In this document: positions 11,405 through 23,200 of the stretch, one piece after another | Layout: every line of letters starts with the position of its first letter | How positions within the stretch are numbered: position 1 is the stretch's first letter | Assembly: GCF_027887165.1 (NCBI RefSeq) | Contig: NC_077228.1 | Location: 385,566,456 to 385,630,455 of the forward strand | Reading direction: 5' to 3' | Length of the DNA stretch: 64,000 nucleotides | DNA from: Monodelphis domestica | Taxonomy: Eukaryota > Chordata > Mammalia > Didelphimorphia > Didelphidae | Position numbers and translations under genes: made by a program | The notes under the pieces: model-generated | What the model saw: only the letters and a program-made list of their open reading frames with translations | The model's database searches: none | What the model was told of the DNA's origin: nothing

Positions 11405-11995
11405 CATAAGACAGCTACTCTCTGAATCTCATGTCCCAACATGGCGCAAACATCACACATGCTTCCCTGTTAGAAAATAGCCATCTTTCCCCCCCAGATC
11501 AAATGAGAGAGAGGTAATGGTCATTTGACTGGATCTTTAGACTAATATGGGCTTTCCGAAATGAACTAACCAATCAGCTTTGTAATTGGGTAACTTTCTA
11601 AATAAGCTCTATATGATGTTATGTCTTGTGATGTCATCAACCTTGTACAGAAATATTCATTTTGTTATATAAACCAGGTCTCAGCCTCTATATGGAGTCT
11701 GTAGGTTTCTATTTCACAAGGTCTGCTGGAGCAGAATTTCAGGGTCTTGTAAAATGTTAGCTTTCAAACCCTACTTCTAAGTTCATTTCTTGAAGTTTCT
11801 TTAACTTATAGACCTTGTGAAATAAAAACCCACAGACTCCATATAGACAATTTAGGTAAATAAAGTCAAAAAGTCAAGTTTCTCCAAGTCAAGGTAGAAA
11901 GTTAGATTTTATGGGAAGAGTGCCAAGTCCTCCAATACAAGCATTCTCTTGCATGTATTACATTGTCAGACCCCTGTAAGAGACCACGCCCAGAG
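11405..11995 (+). mobile_element. LTR-like segment
   Basis: The segment has an LTR-like layout: a TATATAAACC box near 11667 and poly(A)-type AATAAA motifs near 11820 and 11860, with no coding potential. I could not find matching termini or a target duplication, so it may be an old partial LTR. It contains the long inverted repeat listed separately. Confidence 0.4.
11688..11846. repeat. 37-bp inverted repeat with 85-nt spacer
   Basis: Arms 11688-11724 and 11810-11846 are reverse complements at 35 of 37 positions. Both mismatches are A/C type on the plus strand, which become G-U pairs in a minus-strand transcript. A minus-strand RNA would therefore form an uninterrupted 37-bp stem. Confidence 0.9.
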
Positions 11996-12079
11996 GCTTT
12001 TTTCTTATAATAAATTTTTATATTTTAAAAATATATGTATGTATATATATCACCAACATTTCTGCCAGCATAAGAGAGT

Positions 12080-13560
12080 ATAGGGAGAATCTATCCCATG
12101 CATGAGGGACAATGAGTATAAATGTTTGTTATTAAAAGAAGATAAAAGATGGGAAAACAGTGAGCAACTAGTTTGTCTGGAAAGCAGAATGAATGAAATA
12201 GTGTGAAAAAAAGTCTGGAAATGTGGAATTTTAACTCATGCTATGGAGGATCTTAAATACTAAGTTGTAGATATTGAGTTGAATATATTGTATTTGGTAG
12301 GTAAAAGGGAGCCACAGAAGGTCTGTATTCAGGTAAGTAAAAGACATCTGTACGTTAGAAGATTACTTCCCCCCCACCCCCATTTTTGAATTGTATTTGT
12401 TTGTTAAATTAAAGTCCCCAGGTATGGCCCTTCTTCTCTCCCCTCCCTGCACTAAAGAATATATCCTTTGACTATATACTTATATACACACACATTTAAC
12501 TATGTCTTATATGTTTCTATTTATCAGTTCTTTCTCTGGAAGTTGGCATTCATAGTTATTCTTCAAACTATTTCTGTTGCTGTATAAAATTCTCCTTTGG
12601 TATGTACTCACTTTACTCTTCATAATTTGATGTGGGTCTTTCCATGTTTTTGTTTTTTTTTAATTAAGTTGCTCATTATTTCTCACCACAAATTGTAGAT
12701 TCCTCTGGGGAAAGAGTTAAACATTATTTAGAAGGGAGAGACTAAAAGTGAAGATTTTAATTAGGAAGCTATACAATGGACTAAGAATGAATTCCTGAGA
12801 AGCTAGACTGAGGTGGCGATAGTAAATTACAAGAAATATTGTGGAGGTAGATGCAACAGACTAGATGTGAGCTGTTATGGGGAGGAAGGAGTAAAAGATA
12901 ACTCAGATGTTTCTAGTCTGGCTAATAGGAGAATGATCAAAAGAAATAGGGAAATCAGTAGGAGGGGACAGATTTTGAGGGGGAAATTATTTGCGTCTTA
13001 GATATATTGAGTTAGAAAAATCGCCAAAACATCAAGGTGGAAGTGTCCATCAGGCACTTATGGAAATACAGGTCTGGCATTCATGGGAAAAGTCAAAGTT
13101 GAGATAAAGATTTAGGAGTCAGAGGTAATAATTGAAGTCTAGGAGGATAAGACAAAAGTGATAGTTTAGAGAGAAAAGAGAAGGCCAAAGACAGAAAATT
13201 TATATATTTCTGCTCTTGGGATGGAGAAGAAGAAAAAGGAACCAGTACAAAGGACCCAGCAGGGATAAGCAGAGGGGTAGAAGGAGAACCAGGAGAGGAG
13301 TGCCTGTGAAACCTAGACAAGAATATTATGAAAGGGAGTGGTTAAGAAAAAGTGAAATAAAGCCCAATGAGAATGAAGTCTAGAAAGAAGCTTTTGAATT
13401 TAGTAATTAGTCAATGACTTTGTAAAATGTATTCTGAACCTAAGTCAGATTGTGGAAATGTGAGAGATGAGGAAATGGTGAGTTAGTAGTGGCAGCTAAT
13501 AGATTCTGGGAAATAGTTTTGTGGAAATTTGATAGAGAAGGAAAGGACAATGGAGGGGTG
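12080..13560 (+). repeat. Old dispersed repeat, split by an L1 fragment
   Basis: Two parts (about 12080-12370 and 12700-13560) belong to the same long purine-rich family seen at 5.9 kb, with landmarks such as GGGAGCCACAGAAGG and, later, GGAGTGGTTAAGAAA. ORFs here on both strands are incidental. Confidence 0.45.
12372..12690 (-). mobile_element. L1 3'-UTR fragment, minus strand
   Basis: Landmarks (AGTTCTTTCTCTGGAAGT, GGTCTTTCCATG) match the minus-strand L1 3' ends at 15.1 and 54.7 kb. It separates the two halves of the older dispersed repeat. Confidence 0.6.
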
Positions 13561-13564
13561 ATAG

Positions 13565-13685
13565 CTTTGTTGTTGTCCAGTCATGTCCTATCCTTTGTGA
13601 CCCCAATAACAACCGCATGCCAGGCCCTTCTGGCTCCATTATCTTTTGAAGTCTGACTGACCTTTTTGCTCCATGGGATGTGAAC
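13565..13685. repeat. RTE/BovB-like or SINE 3'-end fragment
   Basis: The phrase TTGTTGTTGTCCAGTCATGT followed by TTTGTGACCCCA resembles the ends of RTE-type LINEs or their dependent SINEs. The family is not certain. A similar piece lies at 58236-58312. Confidence 0.35.
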
Positions 13686-13689
13686 TAAG

Positions 13690-13975
13690 CAAAGAGAGAG
13701 AGTAAGAAGAGGGAACAAGCATTTATTTAGTGCCAGCTCTATGCCAGGCACTGTATCAAGCACTTTACAAATTTCTATTTTATTTGATCCTTACAACAAC
13801 CCTGTGAGATAGTTGCTATTTTGATCCTTATTTTATAGTCAAGGAAACTGAGTCAGACAGAGGATAAATGACATGTCCAGGATCACATAGCTAGTAAACG
13901 TATGAAAGGTAGATTTGAACTCAGGTTTTCTGACCCAGGTCCACTGTTCTAACTACTGTACCACTTCGTTACCTT
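13690..13975 (+). repeat. THER1/MIR-type CORE-SINE
   Basis: The full order is present: GTGCCAGCTCTATGCCAGGC, CCTTACAACAACCCTGTGAG, GAAACTGAGTCAGACAGAGG and a terminal CACTTCGTTACC box. It is about 285 bp, moderately diverged. Confidence 0.75.
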
Positions 13976-14194
13976 GAACTTCTGGGGAGAAAAGGACTAC
14001 AAATAACCAGGCACTGTGTCTTATGTGATCTCTAAATCTGAGCCCACTTTTCCCTGAACTCTGTATGTATTAGTGGAAGAGTATGGCACAGAATCTTCTG
14101 GGGATTGTTTTGTGCCAATTATACAATACCTTGATAAATTCCACTTTCCATAGCTAATTAAATCTGCCAATTGTTGTCAAGGGCATCACCATTC

Positions 14195-14440
14195 TAGGCT
14201 TCTTGATGGCATGGTGAATAGAGTGTGGGGTTTGGAGTTAGGGAGACTTTTCTTCCTGATTTCAAAGCCAGCCTCAGACATTTACTAGCTGTGTGACCCT
14301 GGGAAAGTCACTTAACTCTGGTTTGCTTCAGTATTCTCTCCTGTAAAATGATCTGGAGAAATACCAAGCCATTCCAGTATCTTTGCCAAGAAAACCCCAA
14401 ATGGGGTCACAAGGAATCAGACAACTGAACAACAGTAAGC
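14195..14440 (+). repeat. MAR1-type SINE
   Basis: A tRNA-like head is followed by CTAGCTGTGTGACCCTGGGA and a tail with CCAAGAAAACCCCAAATGGG ending in CTGAACAACA. This is one of the marker repeats for a marsupial genome. Confidence 0.8.
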
Positions 14441-14469
14441 CATTATGTTCTTGGGGGCCATCCTTGACA

Positions 14470-15002
14470 TTTCCTATTTTCCATATCTAGTCTCTGGCCA
14501 AAGCTTATTAATATCACCATTGCAAATCTCTCAATTGTGCTTCCTTCTCTCCTCTGAAAGTGCCATCATTCTGATAAAGGCTCTTAGCTCCCTGTGACTG
14601 GATTAATAATCTCCATGTTGTTCTGTCTGCCCCAAGACTCTTCTCACTGCAGTCCTTCCTCCACTCTACTCTCAAGCTGATCTTCCTAAAGCTCACCTCT
14701 ACTCAATATACTCAGTTTCTCCTTAGCACCTAAAGGATCAAATAGAAAATCCTCTGGTATTTTAAAGTTCTTCCTAATCCAATCCCTCTCTACCTGTTCA
14801 GTCTTTTTTCAACTTCTCCCACTGCCACCTATATACTCTTATATCCAGCAACACTGGTTTCTTTGTTGTCCCTCAAACAAGACACTATCTCTAAGTTCCA
14901 GGTATTTGTATTGTCAGGCCTCCATGCTTGGATTTCTCTTCTTCCTCTTCTGTGTCCTGGCTTCATTGACTTCCTTCAAATCCTAGCTTAAATTGTACTT
15001 TC
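14470..15002 (+). mobile_element. L2 LINE fragment, upstream part
   Basis: Pyrimidine-rich L2-type sequence with landmarks such as CTGATCTTCCTAAAGC and TTCCTCTTCTGTG. It continues, after an L1 insertion, at 16160-16400. Confidence 0.55.
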
Positions 15003-16155
15003 TTTTCAATTTTTTGAAATTTAAATTTATTTATTTGTTGCATTGAGATACCCAGGTAGCTTCCTTCCTTCATTCCTCCCCTTATTAGAAAAAGGCATAA
15101 TTTGACAAAAAGATATCTGTATATATATATATAATTTATTTCTATTTTTCAGTTCTTTCTTTGGAAGTGGATATACACAAGTCATTCTTCAAACAATATT
15201 TCTATTGAATATAATGTTTTCTTGGTTCCACTCATTTCACTCTTCATAACTTTACATAGGTCTTTCCATGTTTTTTTTTTAATGAACCTGTTTATTATTT
15301 CTTATGACATGATAGCATTCCATCGCAACCATATGTCACAACTTGTTTAGCCATTCCCCAATTGATGGGCATCCCTTCAGTTTCCAGTTCTTTGCCACCT
15401 CAAAGAGAGCTGCTAGAAATATTTTAGAAATTATAGGTTCTTTCCCTTTTCCCTGACAAACACTTGTAAAAGATTAGAATAGCCTTTTGCTTTATCAAGA
15501 TAATATCAGTATGGATACATGACCTAATCAGAGAAATATCTATCAAATTTATAGATAGGAAAAGAGTTTATGAATAAATAAAGATAGAAAGTATAATAAG
15601 ATATAAAATGAATAATTTTAATATATTAAATTTTAAAGGTTTTATACAAATAAAACCAATGGAGTCAAACTTAGAAGGAAAGTAGTAAGTTGGGGGGAAA
15701 ATGTACAGACAATTTCTCAGATAAAGTCTCATGTAAAAAATATATCAAGAAAACTTTGTCACACATATAAGAACATTGAGCCATTCCCAAATTATCCAAT
15801 TGATAAATGGTCAAAAGATATCAACAGAGAGTTTGGGGATGAAGAAATCAAAACTATAACTATGTGAAAAATTTTCTATATTATTGTTTGAAGAAGTACA
15901 AATCAAAACAACTCTGAGATATATCATATCTATCAACTTTGCTAAAATGATAAAAGCACAAAATGACAAATGTTGGAGGGGATATGGAAAAAATGGGGCC
16001 ATTATTAGTAGAACTGTGATTTGATCCAACCATTTTGGAGAACATTATGGAATTATGCCCAAATAAGTTATAAAGCTGTGTATACCTTTTGACCCAACAA
16101 TACCACTATTGGGTTTATTTCCTAAAGTGATCAGGGGAAAAGGAAAAGAACCTCT
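15003..16155 (-). mobile_element. 5'-inverted L1 insertion inside L2
   Basis: The left part (15003-15430) is an L1 3' end in minus orientation, including TTTAGCCATTCCCCAATTGA. The right part (15431-16155) is L1 ORF2 3' sequence in plus orientation, with GAGCCATTCCCAAATTATCC near 15778 and ATACCACTATTGGGTTTAT near 16101. The end of the right part is, in L1 order, directly followed by the start of the left part. That is the layout of a twin-primed insertion. Reading frames are broken. Confidence 0.7.
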
Positions 16156-16159
16156 ATAC

Positions 16160-16401
16160 CCGCTTTCTACTCTACACTACACCCACTTTCTGTTCCAATC
16201 TTTCTTAATTACATTGACTTCCTTTTGCTTATTTTTTCTTATTTATTCTATACATTACCCCTCTGTACATAAGTGTTTGCATATTATCTTTTCCATAAGA
16301 TTTTTGCTCCTCAAGGGCAGGAATTATCTTTTATCTTTCTTTCTTAGTATAGTGCCTGTTACCTAGTAGGTACCTAATAAATGTTTATTGACTATTGACA
16401 A
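16160..16401 (+). mobile_element. L2 LINE 3' end
   Basis: Classic L2 terminus: CTCAAGGGCAGGAATTAT, AGTGCCTGTTACCTAGTAGG, then TAATAAATGTTTATTGA. It completes the L2 element begun at 14470. Confidence 0.8.
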
Positions 16402-16935
16402 ATTGTTGTCTCATTATCTTTTTGGTTTCCTTTTCTATGTCTTTGATGATATCATTTATGTCACTTCTTACATATGACTCATTATTGATAAAATGATGAA
16501 GCCTTCTTATATACATATAGCCATCATGTGTATTTCTTTTTTATTTTATTTTTCATGTGTGTGCATTTCTATTAAACATTATCTTTCTTGTAATTTTGAT
16601 TCTCCTAAGATGATGCAGTTCCATGTTTTATAATCATATAACCTGAAAAGAACTGGTACTAATGACATGAGTTTTAAGCCAGTGGGAAGTTTCCATTTAT
16701 TGAAAGTACTGTGTAACTTTTCAAGTGCAATCACATTTAATTCCTTCTTGCTCAATTTTGGGCTTAGTTCATTGTGCATTTCAATTCCTGGCTAATAACT
16801 ACATCTATTTTTGTCTATGTCTACATCTAAATCTGCATCTACATCTACATATCTTATATCTATCATACAGACCTATAATTTCATGACCATTTTCTTCACC
16901 AACAAAGATCGGAAACTCCTCTGTAACATATAGCC
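16402..16935. other. Unassigned intergenic sequence
   Basis: AT-rich, with no gene or clear repeat seen. An imperfect (CTACAT)n stretch lies at about 16797-16850. Confidence 0.5.
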
Positions 16936-17080
16936 TTAGAGCAGCTAGGAGACTCATTGGATAGAGAGCCAGGCCTGGGGGTAGGAGTTCCTATGTTCAA
17001 ATTTGACCTTAGACACCTCCTACCTGTATCTTCGGCAGGTAAATTCCAATTGCTTAGATTCTAAGTCAGAAGACAAGGGT
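16936..17080 (+). repeat. SINE1-type element, plus strand
   Basis: The head GCAGCTAGGAGACTCATTGG and AGCCAGGCCTGGGGG match the marsupial SINE1 layout also seen at 49981. The tail is diverged. Confidence 0.65.
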
Positions 17081-17554
17081 TAAAAAAAAAGTTGTCTAGG
17101 GCACTGAGAGATTGTCATTCCCCAGTGTCACAATTACAATGTCTCTTTCTATCTATGTCTTTCTGGAGTGAATGTCTCTGTTCCTTCAAGTATATCCTCA
17201 ATTCACTTGAATCAAGTCTTTAACTTGAATAGAGTATTCATTCTCTCCAAGTAATCCTAATTCTAGATACCATGCTCAATTCCAGAGAAGACGGGGAAAA
17301 AAAAGAAAATTCCCCTTCTTATCCAGAGGAAATGAAAAGCTGGGTTCTTCCTCATCTGCTAGCTCTATCTAATTGTTTCCAGTGTTGAACTACTTGCTAT
17401 TTCCAGGGCTTAGCCACTTAAAGTGCCGAGAGTGTAGCCAACTTTTAGCCAAGTCAATATTGTTGTCCCAGCCTAAGTAGAGAGAGGCATTCACATTTAC
17501 ATTCCACAGAAGAATCACTGAATATCAAAACCATGCCACCACATCAACACCTTC

Positions 17555-17830
17555 TCATTTAGGACTATAACCAATGATTGCATCCACCAAACTGGGCAGG
17601 TGCGAGAACCAAATCTTTCTTCTTTACATGGGGAAGACCAGCACCTCTGGTATGAGAACTTGGAGAGCCCTTTTCAGGGTTGCTTCCTCCTTTGGTGTCC
17701 ACCTGGCATTCAACTCTCACCTGTGACTCTAATGATGTCACTTTGATCCTCTTTAAGTATGAAGGACAACAGCCAGCATATCTACATATTTTACACATTG
17801 ACACTAATTTGATGGCTTTCTCATTCAATC
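17555..17830 (+). repeat. Dispersed SINE-like repeat
   Basis: It ends CTCACCTGTGACTCTAATGA..TTTGATCCTCTTTAAGTATGAAGGACAACAG, here quoted in parts, and shares its middle section with 45085-45385. Family not assigned. Confidence 0.45.
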
Positions 17831-17869
17831 ACATGTCATATCCTGGGTAATATGTTTTTCCATCCTCCA

Positions 17870-18080
17870 TTCTCCTCTTTCTGTCATATTATGGTAAATT
17901 TCATTGAGGAAACGTGGTGTTCCAGGGCTTCTTGCATTTAGTAAAATGTCATCTATGAATAGGAAAGTTTGAAGAGTATAGAGTCTTTTCATATAGACTC
18001 TGCACAGGGCATTTTACATTACTTTGACAAACACCTTCAATGAGCATATGTAGCTCTGCTATATAAATTATTCACAAGCA
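17870..18080. repeat. Possible RTE-type LINE relic
   Basis: GGTGTTCCAGGGCTTCTTGC and AGGGCATTTTACATTACTTT resemble old RTE/BovB-like sequence. This is weak and no reading frame survives. Confidence 0.25.
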
Positions 18081-18429
18081 TTTGGTTAATTTAAAATACC
18101 TAGTCAGTATTTAAAATTATTTAAAATTTGTCAGCAGGAAATGCTGTAGCAAAAAAATAAAAAGCACAACAAAGAACATTTCTAGGTCGGGAGGAACTTC
18201 TCTGCAGTCAGCTTTCACAGCTAAAAAAGATTAAATTAAGAAATTGGAAATTCTCCTTTATGTTAAATAGATAAATGAAAGGATTTATATCTTCTACTAC
18301 AAATAGGAAATTAGTTATATGATATTTCATATATTTCCAATTCAATAATCAAAAGCAATACCAATACCAATAGTTTTGGTAACAAATATTTCAAGATAGA
18401 ATAGTTATGAGCTGAGTGGTAATGAGGGA

Positions 18430-18605
18430 GGAGATCATAGGCTATTGAACTATAAGAGACCCCAGAGGTCATCTAATCCAACCTCTTCACTTTACAGATG
18501 AGGAATCTGAGGACAAAGAAGTGAGTTCAGGTCAATAGGTAGTAAATAGTAAAACCAGAATTCCAACCCAGTCCTCTTAAGTTTTCTGTTATATCAACAC
18601 TGATT
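18430..18605 (+). repeat. MON1/MIR-type SINE
   Basis: Landmarks GAGGTCATCTAATCCAACC and TTTACAGATGAGGAATCTGA in order, with an eroded 3' part. It lies about 580 bp before the NEPN start codon. Confidence 0.7.
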
Positions 18606-19109
18606 CTCAGAAAGGGAAGATAAACACATTTGTGGCTCTAAGTAACTCTGAAGTTTAGTAGTGAGAAGAAAACAACTATTGCTCTTCCCTTACTGTTGTA
18701 AGAGGAAAACAACAACCTCCAAACCCTCCAGATGTCTCTTCTTTTCCTCTCCCCTCCCCTCAAAAATGGTTTTAATATAGGGTCACAGAAAATACAAGGG
18801 TTTTTATAGCCTACAATAAAATGGTTCTTTGTCTTTTCTCACTAATTCCTTAGTGTCACATTTAACAAAATAAGGAAACTGCAGATAATAGAGGTGTTTA
18901 TAGATTAGCCCTTTCAGCAATAAATAACATAAGGTTTTGCTCTCCTACAGATATTGGAATTGCTTATCATTGTTTAAGCTTTTCACCTTTTGTAATGGTT
19001 GCTAACATTTTAACCCAGGCAAGTTAAGAGTCCCCTCCCTTTTTTCTTTCCTGTAGTCTTACCCTGACAGAGCTCATGTTCATAAGATCTTTTTTATCTG
19101 ATTTCATCA
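18606..19109 (+). promoter_or_regulatory. NEPN upstream region
   Basis: About 500 bases of non-repetitive sequence precede the TATA-like box. There is no CpG island. I can name no factor site with confidence. Confidence 0.35.
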
Positions 19110-19118
19110 TATAAAAAG
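19110..19118 (+). promoter_or_regulatory. Candidate TATA box of NEPN
   Basis: TATAAAAAG stands 75 bp before the start codon. Initiation about 30 bp downstream would give a 5' UTR of roughly 45 nt with no intron. An additional upstream non-coding exon cannot be excluded. Confidence 0.5.
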
Positions 19119-19184
19119 AGAGACAACACTTAAATACCTTCTGGAGTTGGCACCAGCTGAAAACTAAGAACACATATTTGGAAG

Positions 19185-19373
19185 ATGTATTTTCTTTGTA
19201 CCTTTCTTGTCCTGCTTTCCTTTGGTGATGGTTTCCATCCTAACTGCCCTAGAAGATGCAGCTGTGATTCCAAGCAATCAGTCCAGTGCTATAGACTCAT
19301 AGAAATACCTTCACGAATGCCTTCCACAATCAAGAGAATTTACATCAGCCACAGTAAAATAAAAAACCTCAAG
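19185..19373 (+). CDS. NEPN: NEPN coding exon 1
   Basis: It encodes residues 1-63: signal peptide, N-terminal cysteine cluster and the first LRR. It ends AAG before a strong donor, GTAAGG, in phase 0. The open frame runs on into the intron for 20 codons to a stop, which is incidental. Confidence 0.85.
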
Positions 19374-20224
19374 GTAAGGATATCATTACCTACTCAGAAT
19401 ACTTCTTTTTATTTTGAGGGAAGAAAACAGATTTAAAATGACATTGTTTAAACAGGTATGATTTTTAAGTCAGGGCAATTTTGCCAACTTCCAACCCATT
19501 CTGCATTAGTAAAATGAATCTTTCCTTTGGGATTTGAGGAAAAAAAAAGATGATGACCATTTTTGTTTCCATCTTTATTTAAGAGCATTTTGAGAAAAAT
19601 AGTATTAATACATAAGCTCCTGAGTTCTTTGTTTTATTAGATACAAGTGAGCTTTTATGATGGTACTAAGGAGAAAAATCAAACTACTCTACAGGTGATT
19701 GTGATTTTTGAAACAACTTCATTTGTTATAAAATATATGTGCTAGTATTATCACTTTATGTTAAAAGATCCTAGTTATATAACCATTAGAATGATATATG
19801 ACTTACACATCAAATAAGATATTTCTTATCTTTATAAAGGTATTAGGATAATAATACTGTATTAAGATAATTAATATCTATCACAGGTAAAATATTAATA
19901 TTCTCCTAGAAAATTGTTCAAGGGTCTATAGTTTATGCATTTAACCCAGAAAACCCCAGGTTCTAATGATGAATGTTCTCTATTTTATTCTCTGAAATAA
20001 ATTATTTTTTTTCAATTATTTATTTTTTCTCCTTCACTTTCATCCACTTACAGAGAGAGAAGGGAGAAGGAAAAGGAGAAGACAGGGAGAAGAAGGTGGA
20101 GGGGGAAGTAGAGGGAAGGGAAGGAAAAAAGGAAAGAGGGAGGGAAGAAATGCAGAGGAGAAAAAGGAAGAGGAGGAAGAGGAGAAGGAGGAGGAGGAGG
20201 AGGAGGAGGAGGAGGAGGAAGAAG

Positions 20225-20296
<72 letters not shown>

Positions 20297-23200
20297 TGCA
20301 AGGAGAAGACCTTGTGTGATGTAAGTGTAGTCAAGCAAAATAAATTCCCATGTTGGCCAAATCCTAAAAGGTGTTTCTCATTCTGCATTTTAGTTCATCA
20401 TATCTCTGCCATGAGATGGATAGCATTCTTTGTAGTTCTCTGGAATAACAATTGATTCACTGATCAAAGCTCTTAAGACTTTAAATATTCCTATTTATGG
20501 TCTCATTTCAAGGATGCAGTAGATATTAAAAACCATGCTGGATATTTGTTAATTTTTTATGCAATCAAAGATTTGTATTTTTTTCTAACATAATGGAAAA
20601 GGCATTATCTGCATGTAAAAGTAGTGTGATGTGAATAGAAGAGGTGATCTTAGAGTTATAAAATAGTGGGTTCAAAGTCCTGCCTCAGATACACTATATG
20701 ATAAGTGAGCAAGTCTTACTTAACCTCTCATTTTTTCTAGGCAACTTTCTAAAACTATAAGTTGCAAAATTCTAACCAGGTTGGACAAATCTAGTGAATT
20801 TTCTCCCTGGAAGTTCCCAATATCAGTGAAACCACAGGAGGGGGGAAAAAAAGAAATAGTTGAAAAAAGCATTGGCCTGTAAACCAGTTTTAGTACATCA
20901 TTAACTATCTGTGTGACTTCAAGGAAGTATTAAATATCATCTCCCCTTCTCTCAGCTTCCATTTTCTTATTAATAAAATTAAGCTTTGGGAACTAAGCAG
21001 TTTCTTCTATTCCTTCTAGCTCTAAAATCCTATGACTCCAACTAAACTTTATTGATCACCTGTGTTTTCTCCTCTTATGAATTCAAAGGTAGAAATCCTA
21101 AATAATATTTTTGTGGGATCTCTTGCAAAGAGGGAAAATATGCTGGATCTTTAGGCTGGATCTTTGTTTCTTTGTTAACTAGGAAATTGGATTCATGTCA
21201 AGACTAAAAATTAGAATTGACTTGTGTTTATCTGCTGATTTGCCTTTTCTTGAAGAATATTAAATTGCATGTAGGAAATCTGGCTTATGTAGAAGATCTA
21301 TATGTTTGAGAAAGATGAAATTTAAAGAAATAGGATGCTTAAATTGTTACTTTGAAAATATGTAATATTCAATTGTGAGAGTGTCAAGTAAACGTTAATG
21401 AAATAAGATGAAACTGTTTTGTAAACAATAAAAGTAAATAATACCTGACAATAAAATTAATTACTTAATGAGTCATTTCTAAAAGTTCACCAACCAATAA
21501 GAGTGCTTTCCCTAAGATTTTAATCCAAATTAACTATATTTGGATAGTTATTAGTTTTATCTTTGGATAAAATAGCCTAGAACTCTCAAGCTGATGGAAG
21601 ATTACTTTGTAGAAGGAATGGAAAACAATAAGCTATGTGATATTGCCACTTTGATATTGAATGACTATATTTACTGCTCTTTGCTGAATACGGCGAATAA
21701 TTGGTTTGAACTACAGAAGCAGATTCTTGATTGTTAAATGAAATGGGACTTTTGCATCTCATTAAATATACCTTCAACCTAAATATAAAGTGAATCATAT
21801 GTAAGAAATATTCTCTGTAGCCTTCTTTTTGGTGTTTATCAATGAAATAGGTTTAGACTAACTGATTAGCATCCTGATGGGCACAATTGGCTAGAAGTAT
21901 GTAGTAGTAAAAGTTGTTTTATTTTAAACAACTTAGAGTAAAATTTGAATCAAAGAATAAGGTGTTGTTTTATGTCACTGGAGATAACTACTTATTTAAT
22001 GCTACTGCAAAAGGTATAACAATGCACTCATACACTAAGAGATTTGCAAGTATGACTTTTGGTTGAGAACTAGATCTATATAAACCTAACTAGATTTGCT
22101 ATCTGGGAGTCAGGAAGAAAGAAAAAAAATAGTCCAGAAAGACAAAATTGAAAGTTCTTTGGGACAATCTTAGTTTAGGCAAAGCCTACCTGGAGATAAG
22201 GACAAAGAAGGAGTGATTCAGGTGATTTCAGTAGATCTTTCCCAATCCTTTATTTCCAATTTGATGAACACCATACTATGTAATCAAATATCATTCATAT
22301 TAATAGTTATAGATAAGCAGACAATAGCCATTAAAGGGGGAAGTGAGTTAAAACAACATTGCTTTTCCTCTTTGAGAAAGATATATTTATTGGTGGCATA
22401 TGCAGAGACTGTGACCAAGGTGGATCTTTTGTGCTTATAAATTATGAATTGAAGCAGGGCTAAAACCAGTTGATGTCTGAACTGATTTGACTGTATCTGT
22501 GGCTGGTGAGCCCTCCAGGAGCTGGGGGGAAGGAATGCTAGGCTGTCTATAGAAGAGAGGGGGTACCTGTACTAGAGGAGGAGGAGGAGGAGGAGAAGGA
22601 AGAAGAGGAGGAGAAAGAGGAGGAGGAGGAGGAGAAAAGGAATAGAAGAGAGAGGGTGAGAGAGGGGGAAAGAAGGAATAAGGGGAGAGAGAGTGGGAGA
22701 GGGAAAAGAGGAGGGAAAGAGAAGGGGGAGAAAGGAGAAAGAGAGAGACAGAGACAGAGACAGAGTCAGAGACAGAGGCAGAGGCAGAGACAGAGACACA
22801 GAGACAGAGAGAAGGCAAAATGATCTGTGTCCAAGTCCTAGTTATGGGGGTATCTAGCAATGGGAACACAAGCAAGTATTTACTTCTCTGGACCTGAATT
22901 TTCTCATCTGTAAAATAAAGAGGGTTGATTAGAGGATCTCTAAGTTCTCATCCAGTTCAAAGTTTCCAGTGTCATAAATAACTCACCATAACTCTATTTT
23001 CTTGCCTTCTTTTTAGAAAACTCTTACCTTCTGTCTTACCAAGAATCGATTCTAAGGCAGAAAAATGGCAGAGATAGGCAATGAGGATTGAATTATTTGC
23101 GCAGGCTCACATAGCTAGGATGTATCTAAGGACAATTTGAACTCAGGTCCTTCAGACTACAGGACTGGTGCTGTATCCACTGTGCTACCTAGCCACCCCT

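Noticed and set aside
14195..14440. tRNA-like heads of MAR1 and SINE1 elements as tRNA genes
   Set aside because: They are diverged SINE promoters without a complete cloverleaf and continue into SINE bodies.
20020..20455. Three long ORFs over the purine tract (both strands)
   Set aside because: They encode only Glu/Arg/Lys or Ser/Leu/Pro runs produced by (GA)n and (GGA)n.
22435..22875. 146-codon minus-strand ORF
   Set aside because: Ser/Leu/Pro low complexity from the second purine tract; no domain or start context.
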